Shown here one piece after another: positions 11,184 through 25,553 of a stretch of DNA of 64,000 nucleotides. The notes below the pieces were generated by a model. It did no database searches. It had not been told where the DNA came from and saw nothing but the letters and a program-made list of their open reading frames with translations. A program made the position numbers and the translations under genes. Numbering within the stretch: the stretch's first letter is position 1; the number at the start of each line of letters is the position of its first letter. Origin of the DNA: Alitta virens (taxonomy: Eukaryota > Annelida > Polychaeta > Phyllodocida > Nereididae); the NCBI GenBank assembly GCA_932294295.1, contig OW028580.1, forward strand, positions 9,825,374 through 9,889,373. The letters are read 5' to 3'.

Positions 11184-14100
11184 TTGTTGTTCACACTTTG
11201 TTTGTTTGTTGTTCACACTTTGTTTGTTGTTCACACTTTGTTTGTCTGTTGTTCACACATTTTTTGGTTTGTTGTTCACACTTTTTTTGGTTTGTTGTTC
11301 ACACTTTTTTTGTTTGTTGTTCACACTTTGTTTGTTTGTTGTTCACACTTTGTTTGTTGTTCACACTTTGTTTGTCTGTTGTTCACACATTTTTTGGTTT
11401 GTTGTTCACACTTTTTTTGGTTTGTTGTTCACACTTTTTTTGTTTGTTGTTCACACTTTTTTTGTTTGTTGTTCACACTTTGTTTGTTTGTTTTTCACAC
11501 TTTTTTTGTTTGTTGTTCACACTTTGTTTGTTGTTCACACTTTGTTTGTCTGTTGTTCACACATTTTTTGGTTTGTTGTTCACACTTTTTTTGGTTTGTT
11601 GTTCACACTTTTTTTGGTTAGTTTTTCACACTTTTTTTGTTGTTCACACTTTGTTTGTTTGTTGTTCACACTTTGTTTGTTGTTCACACTTTGTTTGTCT
11701 GTTGTTCACACATTTTTTGGTTTGTTGTTCACACCTTTTTTTGGTTTGTTGTTCACACCTTTTTCTGGTTTGTTGTTCACACCTTTTTTTGGTTTGTTGT
11801 TCACACCTTTTTCTGGTTTGTTGTTCACACCTTTTTTGGGTTTGTTGTTCACACCCTTTTTTGGTTTGTTGTTCACACCTTTTTTGGTTTGTTGTTCACA
11901 CCTTTTTTTGGTTTGTTGTTCACACCTTTTTCTGGTTTGTTGTTCACACCTTTTTCTGGTTTGTTGTTCACACCTTTTTCTGGTTTGTTGTTCACACCTT
12001 TTTCTGGTTTGTTGTTCACAGCTTTTTTTGGTTTGTTGTTCACAGCTTTTTTTGGTTTGTTGTTCACAGCTTTTTTTGGTTTGTTGTTAACACCTTTTTT
12101 TGGTTTGTTGTTCACACCTTTTTTTGGTTTGTTGTTCACACCTTTTTTTGGTTTGTTGTTCACACCTTTTTTTGGTTTGTTGTTCACACTTTTTTTGTTT
12201 GTTGTTCACACTATTTTTGTTTGTTGTTCACACTTTGTTTGTTTGTTGTTCACACTTTGTTTGTTTGTTGTTCACACTTTGTTTGTTGTTCACACTTTGT
12301 TTGTCTGTTGTTCACACATTTTTTGGTTTGTTGTTCACACTTTTTTTGGTTTGTTGTTCACACTTTTTTTGTTTGTTGTTCACACTTTTTTTGTTTTTTG
12401 TTCACACTTTGTTTGTTTGTTGTTCACACTTTTTTTGTTTGTTGTTCACACTTTGTTTGTTGTTCACACTTTGTTTGTCTGTTGTTCACACATTTTTTGG
12501 TTTGTTGTTCACACTTTTTTTGGTTTGTTGTTCACACTTTTTTTGGTTAGTTGTTCACACTTTTTTTGTTGTTCACACTTTGTTTGTTTGTTGTTCACAC
12601 TTTGTTTGTTGTTCACACTTTGTTTGTCTGTTGTTCACACATTTTTTGGTTTGTTGTTCACACCTTTTTTTGGTTTGTTGTTCACACCTTTTTTTGGTTT
12701 GTTGTTCACACCTTTTTTTGGTTTGTTGTTCACACCTTTTTTTGGTTTGTTGTTCACACCTTTTTCTGGTTTGTTGTTCACACCTTTTTTTGGTTTGTTG
12801 TTCACACCTTTTTCTGGTTTGTTGTTCACACCTTTTTCTGGTTTGTTGTTCACACCTTTTTCTGGTTTGTTGTTCACACCTTTTTCTGGTTTGTTGTTCA
12901 CACCTTTTTTTGGTTTGTTGTTCACACCTTTTTCTGGTTTGTTGTTCACACCTTTTTCTGGTTTGTTGTTCACACCTTTTTCTGGTTTGTTATTCACTTT
13001 TTTTGGTTTGTTGTTCACACTTTTTTTGTTTGTTGTTCACACTTTGTTTGTTTGTTGTTCACACTTTGTTTGTTGTTCACACTTTGTTTGTCTTTTGTTC
13101 ACACATTTTTTGGTTTGTTGTTCACACTTTTTTTGGTTTGTTGTTCACACTTTTTTTGTTTGTTGTTCACACTTTTTTTGTTTGTTGTTCACACTTTGTT
13201 TGTTTGTTTTTCACACTTTTTTTGTTTGTTGTTCACACTTTGTTTGTTGTTCACACTTTGTTTGTCTGTTGTTCACACATTTTTTGGTTTGTTGTTCACA
13301 CTTTTTTTGGTTTGTTGTTCACACTTTTTTTGGTTAGTTTTTCACACTTTTTTTGTTGTTCACACTTTGTTTGTTTGTTGTTCACACTTTGTTTGTTGTT
13401 CACACTTTGTTTGTCTGTTGTTCACACATTTTTTGGTTTGTTGTTCACACCTTTTTTTGGTTTGTTGTTCACACCTTTTTCTGGTTTGTTGTTCACACCT
13501 TTTTTTGGTTTGTTGTTCACACCTTTTTCTGGTTTGTTGTTCACACCTTTTTTGGGTTTGTTGTTCACACCCTTTTTTGGTTTGTTGTTCACCTTTTTTG
13601 GTTTGTTGTTCACACCTTTTTTTGGTTTGTTGTTCACACCTTTTTCTGGTTTGTTGTTCACACCTTTTTCTGGTTTGTTGTTCACACCTTTTTCTGGTTT
13701 GTTGTTCACACCTTTTTCTGGTTTGTTGTTCACAGCTTTGTTTGGTTTGTTGTTCACAGCTTTTTTTGGTTTGTTGTTCACAGCTTTTTTTGGTTTGTTG
13801 TTAACACCTTTTTTTGGTTTGTTGTTCACACCTTTTTTTGGTTTGTTGTTCACACCTTTTTTTGGTTTGTTGTTCACACCTTTTTTTGGTTTGTTGTTCA
13901 CACTTTTTTTGTTTGTTGTTCACACTATTTTTGTTTGTTGTTCACACTATTTTTGTTTGTTGTTCACACTTTGTTTGTTTGTTGTTCACACTTTGTTTGT
14001 TTGTTGTTCACACTTTGTTTGTTGTTCACACTTTGTTTGTCTGTTGTTCACACATTTTTTGGTTTGTTGTTCACACTTTTTTTGGTTTGTTGTTCACACT

Positions 14101-17100
14101 TTTTTTGTTTGTTGTTCACACTTTTTTTGTTTTTTGTTCACACTTTGTTTGTTTGTTGTTCACACTTTTTTTGTTTGTTGTTCACACTTTGTTTGTTGTT
14201 CACACTTTGTTTGTCTGTTGTTCACACATTTTTTGGTTTGTTGTTCACACTTTTTTTGGTTTGTTGTTCACACTTTTTTTGGTTAGTTGTTCACACTTTT
14301 TTTGTTGTTCACACTTTGTTTGTTTGTTGTTCACACTTTGTTTGTTGTTCACACTTTGTTTGTCTGTTGTTCACACATTTTTTGGTTTGTTGTTCACACC
14401 TTTTTTTGGTTTGTTGTTCACACCTTTTTTTGGTTTGTTGTTCACACCTTTTTTTGGTTTGTTGTTCACACCTTTTTTTGGTTTGTTGTTCACACCTTTT
14501 TCTGGTTTGTTGTTCACACCTTTTTTTGGTTTGTTGTTCACGCCTTTTTCTGGTTTGTTGTTCACACCTTTTTCTGGTTTGTTGTTCACACCTTTTTCTG
14601 GTTTGTTGTTCACACCTTTTTCTGGTTTGTTGTTCACACCTTTTTTTGGTTTGTTGTTCACACCTTTTTCTGGTTTGTTGTTCACACCTTTTTCTGGTTT
14701 GTTGTTCACACCTTTTTCTGGTTTGTTGTTCACACCTTTTTTTGGTTTGTTGTTCACACCTTTTTCTGGTTTGTTGTTCACACCTTTTTCTGGTTTGTTG
14801 TTCACACCTTTTTCTGGTTTGTTATTCACTTTTTTTGGTTTGTTGTTCACACTTTTTTTGTTTGTTGTTCACACTTTGTTTGTTTGTTGTTCACACTTTG
14901 TTTGTTGTTCACACTTTGTTTGTCTGTTGTTCACACATTTTTTGGTTTGTTGTTCACACTTTTTTTGGTTTGTTGTTCACACTTTTTTTGTTTGTTGTTC
15001 ACACTTTTTTTGTTTGTTGTTCACACTTTGTTTGTTTGTTTTTCACACTTTTTTTGTTTGTTGTTCACACTTTGTTTGTTGTTCACACTTTGTTTGTCTG
15101 TTGTTCACACATTTTTTGGTTTGTTGTTCACACTTTTTTTGGTTTGTTGTTCACACTTTTTTTGGTTAGTTTTTCACACTTTTTTTGTTGTTCACACTTT
15201 GTTTGTTTGTTGTTCACACTTTGTTTGTTGTTCACACTTTGTTTGTCTGTTGTTCACACATTTTTTGGTTTGTTGTTCACACCTTTTTTTGGTTTGTTGT
15301 TCACACCTTTTTCTGGTTTGTTGTTCACACCTTTTTTTGGTTTGTTGTTCACACCTTTTTCTGGTTTGTTGTTCACACCTTTTTTGGGTTTGTTGTTCAC
15401 ACCCTTTTTTGGTTTGTTGTTCACACCTTTTTTGGTTTGTTGTTCACACCTTTTTTTGGTTTGTTGTTCACACCTTTTTCTGGTTTGTTGTTCACACCTT
15501 TTTCTGGTTTGTTGTTCACACCTTTTTCTGGTTTGTTGTTCACAGCTTTTTTTGGTTTGTTGTTCACAGCTTTTTTTGGTTTGTTGTTCACAGCTTTTTT
15601 TGGTTTGTTGTTAACACCTTTTTTTGGTTTGTTGTTCACACCTTTTTTTGGTTTGTTGTTCACACCTTTTTTTGGTTTGTTGTTCACACCTTTTTTTGGT
15701 TTGTTGTTCACACTTTTTTTGTTTGTTGTTCACACTATTTTTGTTTGTTGTTCACACTTTGTTTGTTTGTTGTTCACACTTTGTTTGTTTGTTGTTCACA
15801 CTTTGTTTGTTGTTCACACTTTGTTTGTCTGTTGTTCACACATTTTTTGGTTTGTTGTTCACACTTTTTTTGGTTTGTTGTTCACACTTTTTTTGTTTGT
15901 TGTTCACACTTTTTTTGTTTTTTGTTCACACTTTGTTTGTTTGTTGTTCACACTTTTTTTGTTTGTTGTTCACACTTTGTTTGTTGTTCACACTTTGTTT
16001 GTCTGTTGTTCACACATTTTTTGGTTTGTTGTTCACACTTTTTTTGGTTTGTTGTTCACACTTTTTTTGGTTAGTTGTTCACACTTTTTTTGTTGTTCAC
16101 ACTTTGTTTGTTTGTTGTTCACACTTTGTTTGTTGTTCACACTTTGTTTGTCTGTTGTTCACACATTTTTTGGTTTGTTGTTCACACCTTTTTTTGGTTT
16201 GTTGTTCACACCTTTTTTTGGTTTGTTGTTCACACCTTTTTTTGGTTTGTTGTTCACACCTTTTTTTGGTTTGTTGTTCACACCTTTTTCTGGTTTGTTG
16301 TTCACACCTTTTTTTGGTTTGTTGTTCACACCTTTTTCTGGTTTGTTGTTCACACCTTTTTCTGGTTTGTTGTTCACACCTTTTTCTGGTTTGTTGTTCA
16401 CACCTTTTTCTGGTTTGTTGTTCACACCTTTTTTTGGTTTGTTGTTCACACCTTTTTCTGGTTTGTTGTTCACACCTTTTTCTGGTTTGTTGTTCACACC
16501 TTTTTCTGGTTTGTTATTCACCTTTTTCTGGTTTGTTGTTCACACCTTTTTCTGGTTTGTTGTTCACACCTTTTTCTGGTTTGTTGTTCACACTTTTTTT
16601 GTTTGTTGTTCACACTTTTTTTGTTTGTTGTTCACACTTTGTTTGTTTGTTTTTCACACTTTTTTTGTTTGTTGTTCACACTTTGTTTGTTGTTCACACT
16701 TTGTTTGTCTGTTGTTCACACATTTTTTGGTTTGTTGTTCACACTTTTTTTGGTTTGTTGTTCACACTTTTTTTGGTTAGTTTTTCACACTTTTTTTGTT
16801 GTTCACACTTTGTTTGTTTGTTGTTCACACTTTGTTTGTTGTTCACACTTTGTTTGTCTGTTGTTCACACATTTTTTGGTTTGTTGTTCACACCTTTTTT
16901 TGGTTTGTTGTTCACACCTTTTTTTGGTTTGTTGTTCACACCTTTTTCTGGTTTGTTGTTCACACCTTTTTCTGGTTTGTTGTTCACACCTTTTTTTGGT
17001 TTGTTGTTCACACCTTTTTTTGGTTTGTTGTTCACACCTTTTTTTGGTTTGTTGTTCACACCTTTTTTGGTTTGTTGTTCACACCTTTTTTTGGTTTGTT

Positions 17101-17464
17101 GTTCACACCTTTTTTTGGTTTGTTGTTCACACCTTTTTTGGTTTGTTGTTCACACCTTTTTTCGGTTTGTTGTTCACACCTTTTTTTGGTTTGTTGTTCA
17201 CACCTTTTTTTGGTTTGTTGTTCACACCTTTTTTTGGTTTGTTGTTCACACTTTTTTTGTTTGTTGTTCACACTATTATTGTTTGTTGTTCACACTTTGT
17301 TTGTTGTTCACACTTTGTTTGTTTGTTGTTCACACTTTTTTTGTTTGTTGTTCACACTTTGTTTGTTTGTTGTTCACACTTTTTTTGTTTATTGTTCACA
17401 CTTTTTTTGGTTTGTTGTTCACACTTTTTTTGGTTTGTTGTTCACACTTTTTTTGGTTTGTTGT

Positions 17465-18498
17465 TCACACCTTTTTTGGTTTGTTGTTCACACCTTTTTT
17501 TGGTTTGTTGTTCACACCTTTTTTTGGTTTGTTGTTCACACCTTTTTCTGGTTTGTTGTTCACACCTTTTTTTGGTTTGTTGTTCACACCTTTTTCTGGT
17601 TTGTTGTTCACACCTTTTTCTGGTTTGTTGTTCACACCTTTTTCTGGTTTGTTGTTCACACCTTTTTCTGGTTTGTTGTTCACACCTTTTTCTGGTTTGT
17701 TGTTCACACCTTTTTCTGGTTTGTTGTTCACACCTTTTTCTGGTTTGTTGTTCACACCTTTTTCTGGTTTGTTATTCACACCTTTTTCTGGTTTGTTGTT
17801 CACACCTTTTTCTGGTTTGTTGTTCACACCTTTTTCTGGTTTGTTGTTCACACCTTTTTCTGGTTTGTTATTCACACCTTTTTCTGGTTTGTTGTTCACA
17901 CCTTTTTCTGGTTTGTTGTTCACACCTTTTTCTGGTTTGTTGTTCACACCTTTTTTTGGTTTGTTGTTCACACCTTTTTTTGGTTTGTTGTTCACACCTT
18001 TTTTTGGTTTGTTGTTCACAGCTTTTTTTGGTTTGTTGTTCACAGCTTTTTTTGGTTTGTTGTTCACAGCTTTTTTTGGTTTGTTGTTCACAGCTTTTTT
18101 TGGTTTGTTGTTCACACCTTTTTTTGGTTTGTTGTTCACACCTTTTTTGGGTTTGTTGTTCACACCCTTTTTTGGTTTGTTGTTCACACCTTTTTTGGTT
18201 TGTTGTTCACACCTTTTTTTGGTTTGTTGTTCACACCTTTTTCTGGTTTGTTGTTCACACCTTTTTCTGGTTTGTTGTTCACACCTTTTTCTGGTTTGTT
18301 GTTCACACCTTTTTCTGGTTTGTTGTTCACAGCTTTTTTTGGTTTGTTGTTCACAGCTTTTTTTGGTTTGTTGTTCACAGCTTTTTTTGGTTTGTTGTTA
18401 ACACCTTTTTTTGGTTTGTTGTTCACACCTTTTTTTGGTTTGTTGTTCACACCTTTTTTTGGTTTGTTGTTCACACCTTTTTTTGGTTTGTTGTTCAC
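17465..18498. repeat. Run of about 43 24-bp units in Region II
   Basis: The run is zoned: CACACC+T7, then a long block of CTGG units (about 17,590-17,940) with two GTTATTC variants near 17,771 and 17,869, then T7 units, four CACAGC units, a GGG unit, a six-T joint near 18,190, CTGG units, three CACAGC units, the GTTAACACC marker (18,397) and four T7 units. Similar but not identical runs occupy 19,650-20,468 and 21,806-22,743, differing mainly in the number of CTGG and CACAGC units. Confidence 0.85.
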
Positions 18499-19649
18499 AC
18501 TTTTTTTGTTTGTTGTTCACACTATTTTTGTTTGTTGTTCACACTTTGTTTGTTTGTTGTTCACACTTTGTTTGTTGTTCACACTTTGTTTGTCTGTTGT
18601 TCACACATTTTTTGGTTTGTTGTTCACACTTTTTTTGGTTTGTTGTTCACACTTTTTTTGTTTGTTGTTCACACTTTTTTTGTTTTTTGTTCACACTTTG
18701 TTTGTTTGTTGTTCACACTTTTTTTGTTTGTTGTTCACACTTTGTTTGTTGTTCACACTTTGTTTGTCTGTTGTTCACACATTTTTTGGTTTGTTGTTCA
18801 CACTTTTTTTGGTTTGTTGTTCACACTTTTTTTGGTTAGTTGTTCACACTTTTTTTGTTGTTCACACTTTGTTTGTTTGTTGTTCACACTTTGTTTGTTG
18901 TTCACACTTTGTTTGTCTGTTGTTCACACTTTTTTTGGTTTGTTGTTCACACTTTTTTTGGTTAGTTTTTCACACTTTTTTTGTTGTTCACACTTTGTTT
19001 GTTTGTTGTTCACACTTTGTTTGTTGTTCACACTTTGTTTGTCTGTTGTTCACACATTTTTTGGTTTGTTGTTCACACCTTTTTTTGGTTTGTTGTTCAC
19101 ACCTTTTTTTGGTTTGTTGTTCACACCTTTTTCTGGTTTGTTGTTCACACCTTTTTCTGGTTTGTTGTTCACACCTTTTTTTGGTTTGTTGTTCACACCT
19201 TTTTTTGGTTTGTTGTTCACACCTTTTTTTGGTTTGTTGTTCACACCTTTTTTGGTTTGTTGTTCACACCTTTTTTTGGTTTGTTGTTCACACCTTTTTT
19301 TGATTTGTTGTTCACACCTTTTTTGGTTTGTTGTTCACACCTTTTTTTGGTTTGTTGTTCACACCTTTTTTTGGTTTGTTGTTCACACCTTTTTTTGGTT
19401 TGTTGTTCACACCTTTTTTTGGTTTGTTGTTCACACTTTTTTTGTTTGTTGTTCACACTATTATTGTTTGTTGTTCACACTTTGTTTGTTGTTCACACTT
19501 TGTTTGTTTGTTGTTCACACTTTTTTTGTTTGTTGTTCACACTTTGTTTGTTTGTTGTTCACACTTTTTTTGTTTATTGTTCACACTTTTTTTGGTTTGT
19601 TGTTCACACTTTTTTTGGTTTGTTGTTCACACTTTTTTTGGTTTGTTTT

Positions 19650-20468
19650 TCACACCTTTTTTGGTTTGTTGTTCACACCTTTTTTTGGTTTGTTGTTCAC
19701 ACCTTTTTTTGGTTTGTTGTTCACACCTTTTTCTGGTTTGTTGTTCACACCTTTTTTTGGTTTGTTGTTCACACCTTTTTCTGGTTTGTTGTTCACACCT
19801 TTTTCTGGTTTGTTGTTCACACCTTTTTCTGGTTTGTTGTTCACACCTTTTTCTGGTTTGTTGTTCACACCTTTTTCTGGTTTGTTGTTCACACCTTTTT
19901 CTGGTTTGTTGTTCACACCTTTTTCTGGTTTGTTGTTCACACCTTTTTCTGGTTTGTTATTCACACCTTTTTCTGGTTTGTTGTTCACACCTTTTTCTGG
20001 TTTGTTGTTCACACCTTTTTCTGGTTTGTTGTTCACACATTTTTCTGGTTTGTTATTCACACCTTTTTCTGGTTTGTTGTTCACACCTTTTTCTGGTTTG
20101 TTGTTCACACCTTTTTCTGGTTTGTTGTTCACACCTTTTTTTGGTTTGTTGTTCACACCTTTTTTTGGTTTGTTGTTCACACCTTTTTTTGGTTTGTTGT
20201 TCACACCTTTTTCTGGTTTGTTGTTCACACCTTTTTCTGGTTTGTTGTTCACACCTTTTTCTGGTTTGTTGTTCACACCTTTTTCTGGTTTGTTGTTCAC
20301 AGCTTTTTTTGGTTTGTTGTTCACAGCTTTTTTTGGTTTGTTGTTCACAGCTTTTTTTGGTTTGTTGTTAACACCTTTTTTTGGTTTGTTGTTCACACCT
20401 TTTTTTGGTTTGTTGTTCACACCTTTTTTTGGTTTGTTGTTCACACCTTTTTTTGGTTTGTTGTTCAC
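19650..20468. repeat. Run of about 34 24-bp units in Region II
   Basis: The central block is mostly CTGG units, with GTTATTC variants near 19,958 and 20,051 and a unique CACACATTTTTCTGG unit near 20,034. It ends in three CACAGC units, GTTAACACC (20,367) and T7 units. It differs from 17,465-18,498 by lacking the central CACAGC block and the GGG unit, so HOR copies have gained or lost internal units. Confidence 0.83.
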
Positions 20469-23400
20469 ACTTTTTTTGTTTGTTGTTCACACTATTTTTG
20501 TTTGTTGTTCACACTTTGTTTGTTTGTTGTTCACACTTTGTTTGTTGTTCACACTTTGTTTGTCTGTTGTTCACACATTTTTTGGTTTGTTGTTCACACT
20601 TTTTTTGGTTTGTTGTTCACACTTTTTTTGTTTGTTGTTCACACTTTTTTTGTTTTTTGTTCACACTTTGTTTGTTTGTTGTTCACACTTTTTTTGTTTG
20701 TTGTTCACACTTTGTTTGTTGTTCACACTTTGTTTGTCTGTTGTTCACACATTTTTTGGTTTGTTGTTCACACTTTTTTTGGTTTGTTGTTCACACTTTT
20801 TTTGGTTAGTTGTTCACACTTTTTTTGTTGTTCACACTTTGTTTGTTTGTTGTTCACACTTTGTTTGTTGTTCACACTTTGTTTGTCTGTTGTTCACACA
20901 TTTTTTGGTTTGTTGTTCACACCTTTTTTTGGTTTGTTGTTCACACCTTTTTTTGGTTTGTTGTTCACACCTTTTTTTGGTTTGTTGTTCACACCTTTTT
21001 TTGGTTTGTTGTTCACACCTTTTTTTGGTTTGTTGTTCACACCTTTTTCTGGTTTGTTGTTCACACCTTTTTTTGGTTTGTTGTTCACACCTTTTTCTGG
21101 TTTGTTGTTCACACCTTTTTCTGGTTTGTTGTTCACACCTTTTTCTGGTTTGTTGTTCACACCTTTTTTTGGTTTGTTGTTCACACCTTTTTCTGGTTTG
21201 TTGTTCACACCTTTTTCTGGTTTGTTGTTCACACCTTTTTCTGGTTTGTTGTTCACACCTTTTTCTGGTTTGTTGTTCACACCTTTTTCTGGTTTGTTGT
21301 TCACACCTTTTTCTGGTTTGTTGTTCACACCTTTTTCTGGTTTGTTGTTCACACCTTTTTCTGGTTTGTTATTCACACCTTTTTCTGGTTTGTTGTTCAC
21401 ACCTTTTTTGGTTTGTTGTTCACACCTTTTTTTGGTTTGTTGTTCACACCTTTTTTTGGTTTGTTGTTCACACCTTTTTTGGTTTGTTGTTCACACCTTT
21501 TTTTGGTTTGTTGTTCACACCTTTTTTTGGTTTGTTGTTCACACCTTTTTTTGGTTTGTTGTTCACACCTTTTTTTGGTTTGTTGTTCACACTTTTTTTG
21601 TTTGTTGTTCACACTATTATTGTTTGTTGTTCACACTTTGTTTGTTGTTCACACTTTGTTTGTTTGTTGTTCACACTTTTTTTGTTTGTTGTTCACACTT
21701 TGTTTGTTTGTTGTTCACACTTTTTTTGTTTATTGTTCACACTTTTTTTGGTTTGTTGTTCACACTTTTTTTGGTTTGTTGTTCACACTTTTTTTGGTTT
21801 GTTGTTCACACCTTTTTTGGTTTGTTGTTCACACCTTTTTTTGGTTTGTTGTTCACACCTTTTTTTGGTTTGTTGTTCACACCTTTTTCTGGTTTGTTGT
21901 TCACACCTTTTTTTGGTTTGTTGTTCACACCTTTTTCTGGTTTGTTGTTCACACCTTTTTCTGGTTTGTTGTTCACACCTTTTTCTGGTTTGTTGTTCAC
22001 ACCTTTTTCTGGTTTGTTGTTCACACCTTTTTCTGGTTTGTTGTTCACACCTTTTTCTGGTTTGTTGTTCACACCTTTTTCTGGTTTGTTGTTCACACCT
22101 TTTTCTGGTTTGTTGTTCACACCTTTTTCTGGTTTGTTATTCACACCTTTTTCTGGTTTGTTGTTCACACCTTTTTCTGGTTTGTTGTTCACACCTTTTT
22201 CTGGTTTGTTGTTCACACCTTTTTTTGGTTTGTTGTTCACACCTTTTTTTGGTTTGTTGTTCACACCTTTTTTTGGTTTGTTGTTCACAGCTTTTTTTGG
22301 TTTGTTGTTCACACCTTTTTTTGGTTTGTTGTTCACACCTTTTTTTGGTTTGTTGTTCACACCTTTTTTTGGTTTGTTGTTCACACCTTTTTTGGGTTTG
22401 TTGTTCACACCCTTTTTTGGTTTGTTGTTCACACCTTTTTTGGTTTGTTGTTCACACCTTTTTTTGGTTTGTTGTTCACACCTTTTTCTGGTTTGTTGTT
22501 CACACCTTTTTCTGGTTTGTTGTTCACACCTTTTTCTGGTTTGTTGTTCACACCTTTTTCTGGTTTGTTGTTCACAGCTTTTTTTGGTTTGTTGTTCACA
22601 GCTTTTTTTGGTTTGTTGTTCACAGCTTTTTTTGGTTTGTTGTTAACACCTTTTTTTGGTTTGTTGTTCACACCTTTTTTTGGTTTGTTGTTCACACCTT
22701 TTTTTGGTTTGTTGTTCACACCTTTTTTTGGTTTGTTGTTCACACTTTTTTTGTTTGTTGTTCACACTATTTTTGTTTGTTGTTCACACTTTGTTTGTTT
22801 GTTGTTCACACTTTGTTTGTTTGTTGTTCACACTTTGTTTGTTGTTCACACTTTGTTTGTCTGTTGTTCACACATTTTTTGGTTTGTTGTTCACACTTTT
22901 TTTGGTTTGTTGTTCACACTTTTTTTGTTTGTTGTTCACACTTTTTTTGTTTTTTGTTCACACTTTGTTTGTTTGTTGTTCACACTTTTTTTGTTTGTTG
23001 TTCACACTTTGTTTGTTGTTCACACTTTGTTTGTCTGTTGTTCACACATTTTTTGGTTTGTTGTTCACACTTTTTTTGGTTTGTTGTTCACACTTTTTTT
23101 GGTTAGTTGTTCACACTTTTTTTGTTGTTCACACTTTGTTTGTTTGTTGTTCACACTTTGTTTGTTGTTCACACTTTGTTTGTCTGTTGTTCACACATTT
23201 TTTGGTTTGTTGTTCACACCTTTTTTTGGTTTGTTGTTCACACCTTTTTTTGGTTTGTTGTTCACACCTTTTTTTGGTTTGTTGTTCACACCTTTTTTTG
23301 GTTTGTTGTTCACACCTTTTTCTGGTTTGTTGTTCACACCTTTTTTTGGTCTGTTGTTCACACCTTTTTCTGGTTTGTTGTTCACACCTTTTTCTGGTTT

Positions 23401-23767
23401 GTTGTTCACACCTTTTTCTGGTTTGTTGTTCACACCTTTTTCTGGTTTGTTGTTCACACCTTTTTTTGGTTTGTTGTTCACACCTTTTTCTGGTTTGTTG
23501 TTCACACCTTTTTCTGGTTTGTTGTTCACACCTTTTTCTGGTTTGTTATTCACCTTTTTCTGGTTTGTTGTTCACACCTTTTTCTGGTTTGTTGTTCACA
23601 CCTTTTTCTGGTTTGTTGTTCACAGCTTTTTTTGGTTTGTTGTTCACAGCTTTTTTTGGTTTGTTGTTCACACCTTTTTTTGGTTTGTTGTTCACACCTT
23701 TTTTTGGTTTGTTGTTCACACCTTTTTTTGGTTTGTTGTTCACACCTTTTTTTGGTTTGTTGTTCAC

Positions 23768-24518
23768 ACTTTTTTTGTTTGTTGTTCACACTATTTTTGT
23801 TTGTTGTTCACACTTTGTTTGTTGTTCACACTTTGTTTGTTTGTTGTTCACACTTTTTTTGTTTTTTTGTTCACACTTTGTTTGTTTGTTGTTCACACTT
23901 TTTTTGTTTATTGTTCACACTTTTTTTGTTTGTTGTTCACACTTTTTTTGTTTGTTGTTCACACTTTTTTTGGTTTGTTGTTCACACTTTTTTTGTTGTT
24001 CACACTTTGTTTGTTTGTTGTTCACACTATTTTCTGGTTTGTTGTTCACACTTTGTTTGTTGTTCACACTTTGTTTGTTTGTTGTTCACACTTTTTTTGT
24101 TTGTTGTTCACACTTTGTTTGTTTGTTGTTCACACTTTTTTTGTTTATTGTTCACACTTTTTTTGTTTGTTGTTCACACTTTGTTTGTCTGTTGTTCACA
24201 CATTTTTTGGTTTGTTGTTCACACTTTTTTTGGTTTGTTGTTCACACTTTTTTTGTTTGTTGTTCACACTTTTTTTGTTTGTTGTTCACACTTTGTTTGT
24301 TTGTTGTTCACACTTTTTTTGTTTGTTGTTCACACTTTGTTTGTTGTTCACACTTTGTTTGTCTGTTGTTCACACATTTTTTGGTTTGTTGTTCACACTT
24401 TTTTTGGTTTGTTGTTCACACTTTTTTTGGTTAGTTTTTCACACTTTTTTTGTTGTTCACACTTTGTTTGTTTGTTGTTCACACTTTGTTTGTTGTTCAC
24501 ACTTTGTTTGTCTGTTGT
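23768..24518. repeat. Linker cluster closing Region II
   Basis: About 750 bp of 18/22/23-bp units contain two unusual variants: a T7+G+T7 unit leading to GTTCAC near 23,860-23,876, and a CACTATTTTCTGG unit near 24,026-24,038. The GGTTAG marker ends at 24,434. It separates the last GTTAACACC-type HOR from the short-unit-rich Region III. Confidence 0.78.
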
Positions 24519-24999
24519 TCACACATTTTTTGGTTTGTTGTTCACACCTTTTTTTGGTTTGTTGTTCACACCTTTTTTTGGTTTGTTGTTCACACCTTTT
24601 TCTGGTTTGTTGTTAACACCCTTTTTTGGTTTGTTGTTCACACCTTTGTTTGTTTGTTGTTCACACTTTGTTTGTTTGTTGTTCACACTTTGTTTGTTGT
24701 TCACACTTTGTTTGTTTGTTGTTCACACTTTTTTTGTTTGTTGTTCACACTTTGTTTGTTTGTTGTTCACACTTTTTTTGTTTATTGTTCACACTTTTTT
24801 TGTTTGTTGTTCACACTTTTTTTGTTTGTTGTTCACACTTTTTTTGGTTAGTTGTTCACACTTTTTTTGTTGTTCACACTTTGTTTGTTTGTTGTTCACA
24901 CTTTGTTTGTTTGTTGTTCACACTTTGTTTGTTGTTCACACTTTGTTTGTCTGTTGTTCATACATTTTTTGGTTTGTTGTTCACACTTTTTTTGTTTGT

Positions 25000-25553
25000 T
25001 GTTCACACTTTTTTTGTTTGTTGTTCACACTTTGTTTGTTTGTTGTTCACACTTTTTTTGTTTGTTGTTCACACTTTGTTTGTTGTTCACACTTTGTTTG
25101 TCTGTTGTTCACACATTTTTTGGTTTGTTGTTCACACTTTTTTTGGTTTGTTGTTCACACTTTTTTTGGTTAGTTGTTCACACTTTTTTTGTTGTTCACA
25201 CTTTGTTTGTTTGTTGTTCACACTTTGTTTGTTGTTCACACTTTGTTTGTCTGTTGTTCACACATTTTTTGGTTTGTTGTTCACACCTTTTTTTGGTTTG
25301 TTGTTCACACCTTTTTCTGGTTTTTTGTTCACACCTTTTTTTGGTTTGTTGTTCACAGCTTTTTTTGGTTTGTTGTTCACACCTTTTTTTGGTTTGTTGT
25401 TCACACCTTTTTTTGGTTTGTTGTTCACACCTTTTTTTGGTTTGTTGTTCACACCTTTTTTTGGTTTTTTGTTCACACTTTTTTTGTTTGTTGTTCACAC
25501 TATTTTTGTTTGTTGTTCACACTTTGTTTGTTGTTCACACTTTGTTTGTTTGT
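25000..25553. repeat. 554-bp tandem repeat, copy 1
   Basis: The GGTTAG marker (ends 25,173), the following linker preamble, and a nine-unit 24-bp run (25,258-25,476) containing two GGTTTTTTGTTC units recur 554 bp later (25,727 and 25,812-26,030). The match runs about 617 bp, slightly longer than the period, as expected for a head-to-tail duplication. A third copy lies at 27,827-28,151. Confidence 0.83.

Larger units (their letters stand above)
11147..24616. repeat. Region II: HORs of ~1.7-2.8 kb marked by GTTAACACC
   Basis: A 24-bp unit with TTCACACC changed to TTAACACC recurs, giving GTTAAC at 12,086, 13,800, 15,610, 18,397, 20,367, 22,642 and, in a variant unit, 24,612. Spacings are 1,714, 1,810, 2,787, 1,970, 2,275 and 1,970 bp. 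In the first six copies the marker follows three CACAGC units and precedes four CACACC+T7 units, then a CACTATTTTTG unit and a linker cluster, so the surroundings as well as the single base are conserved. Variation in period comes from different lengths of the 24-bp runs between markers. There are no genes. Confidence 0.88.
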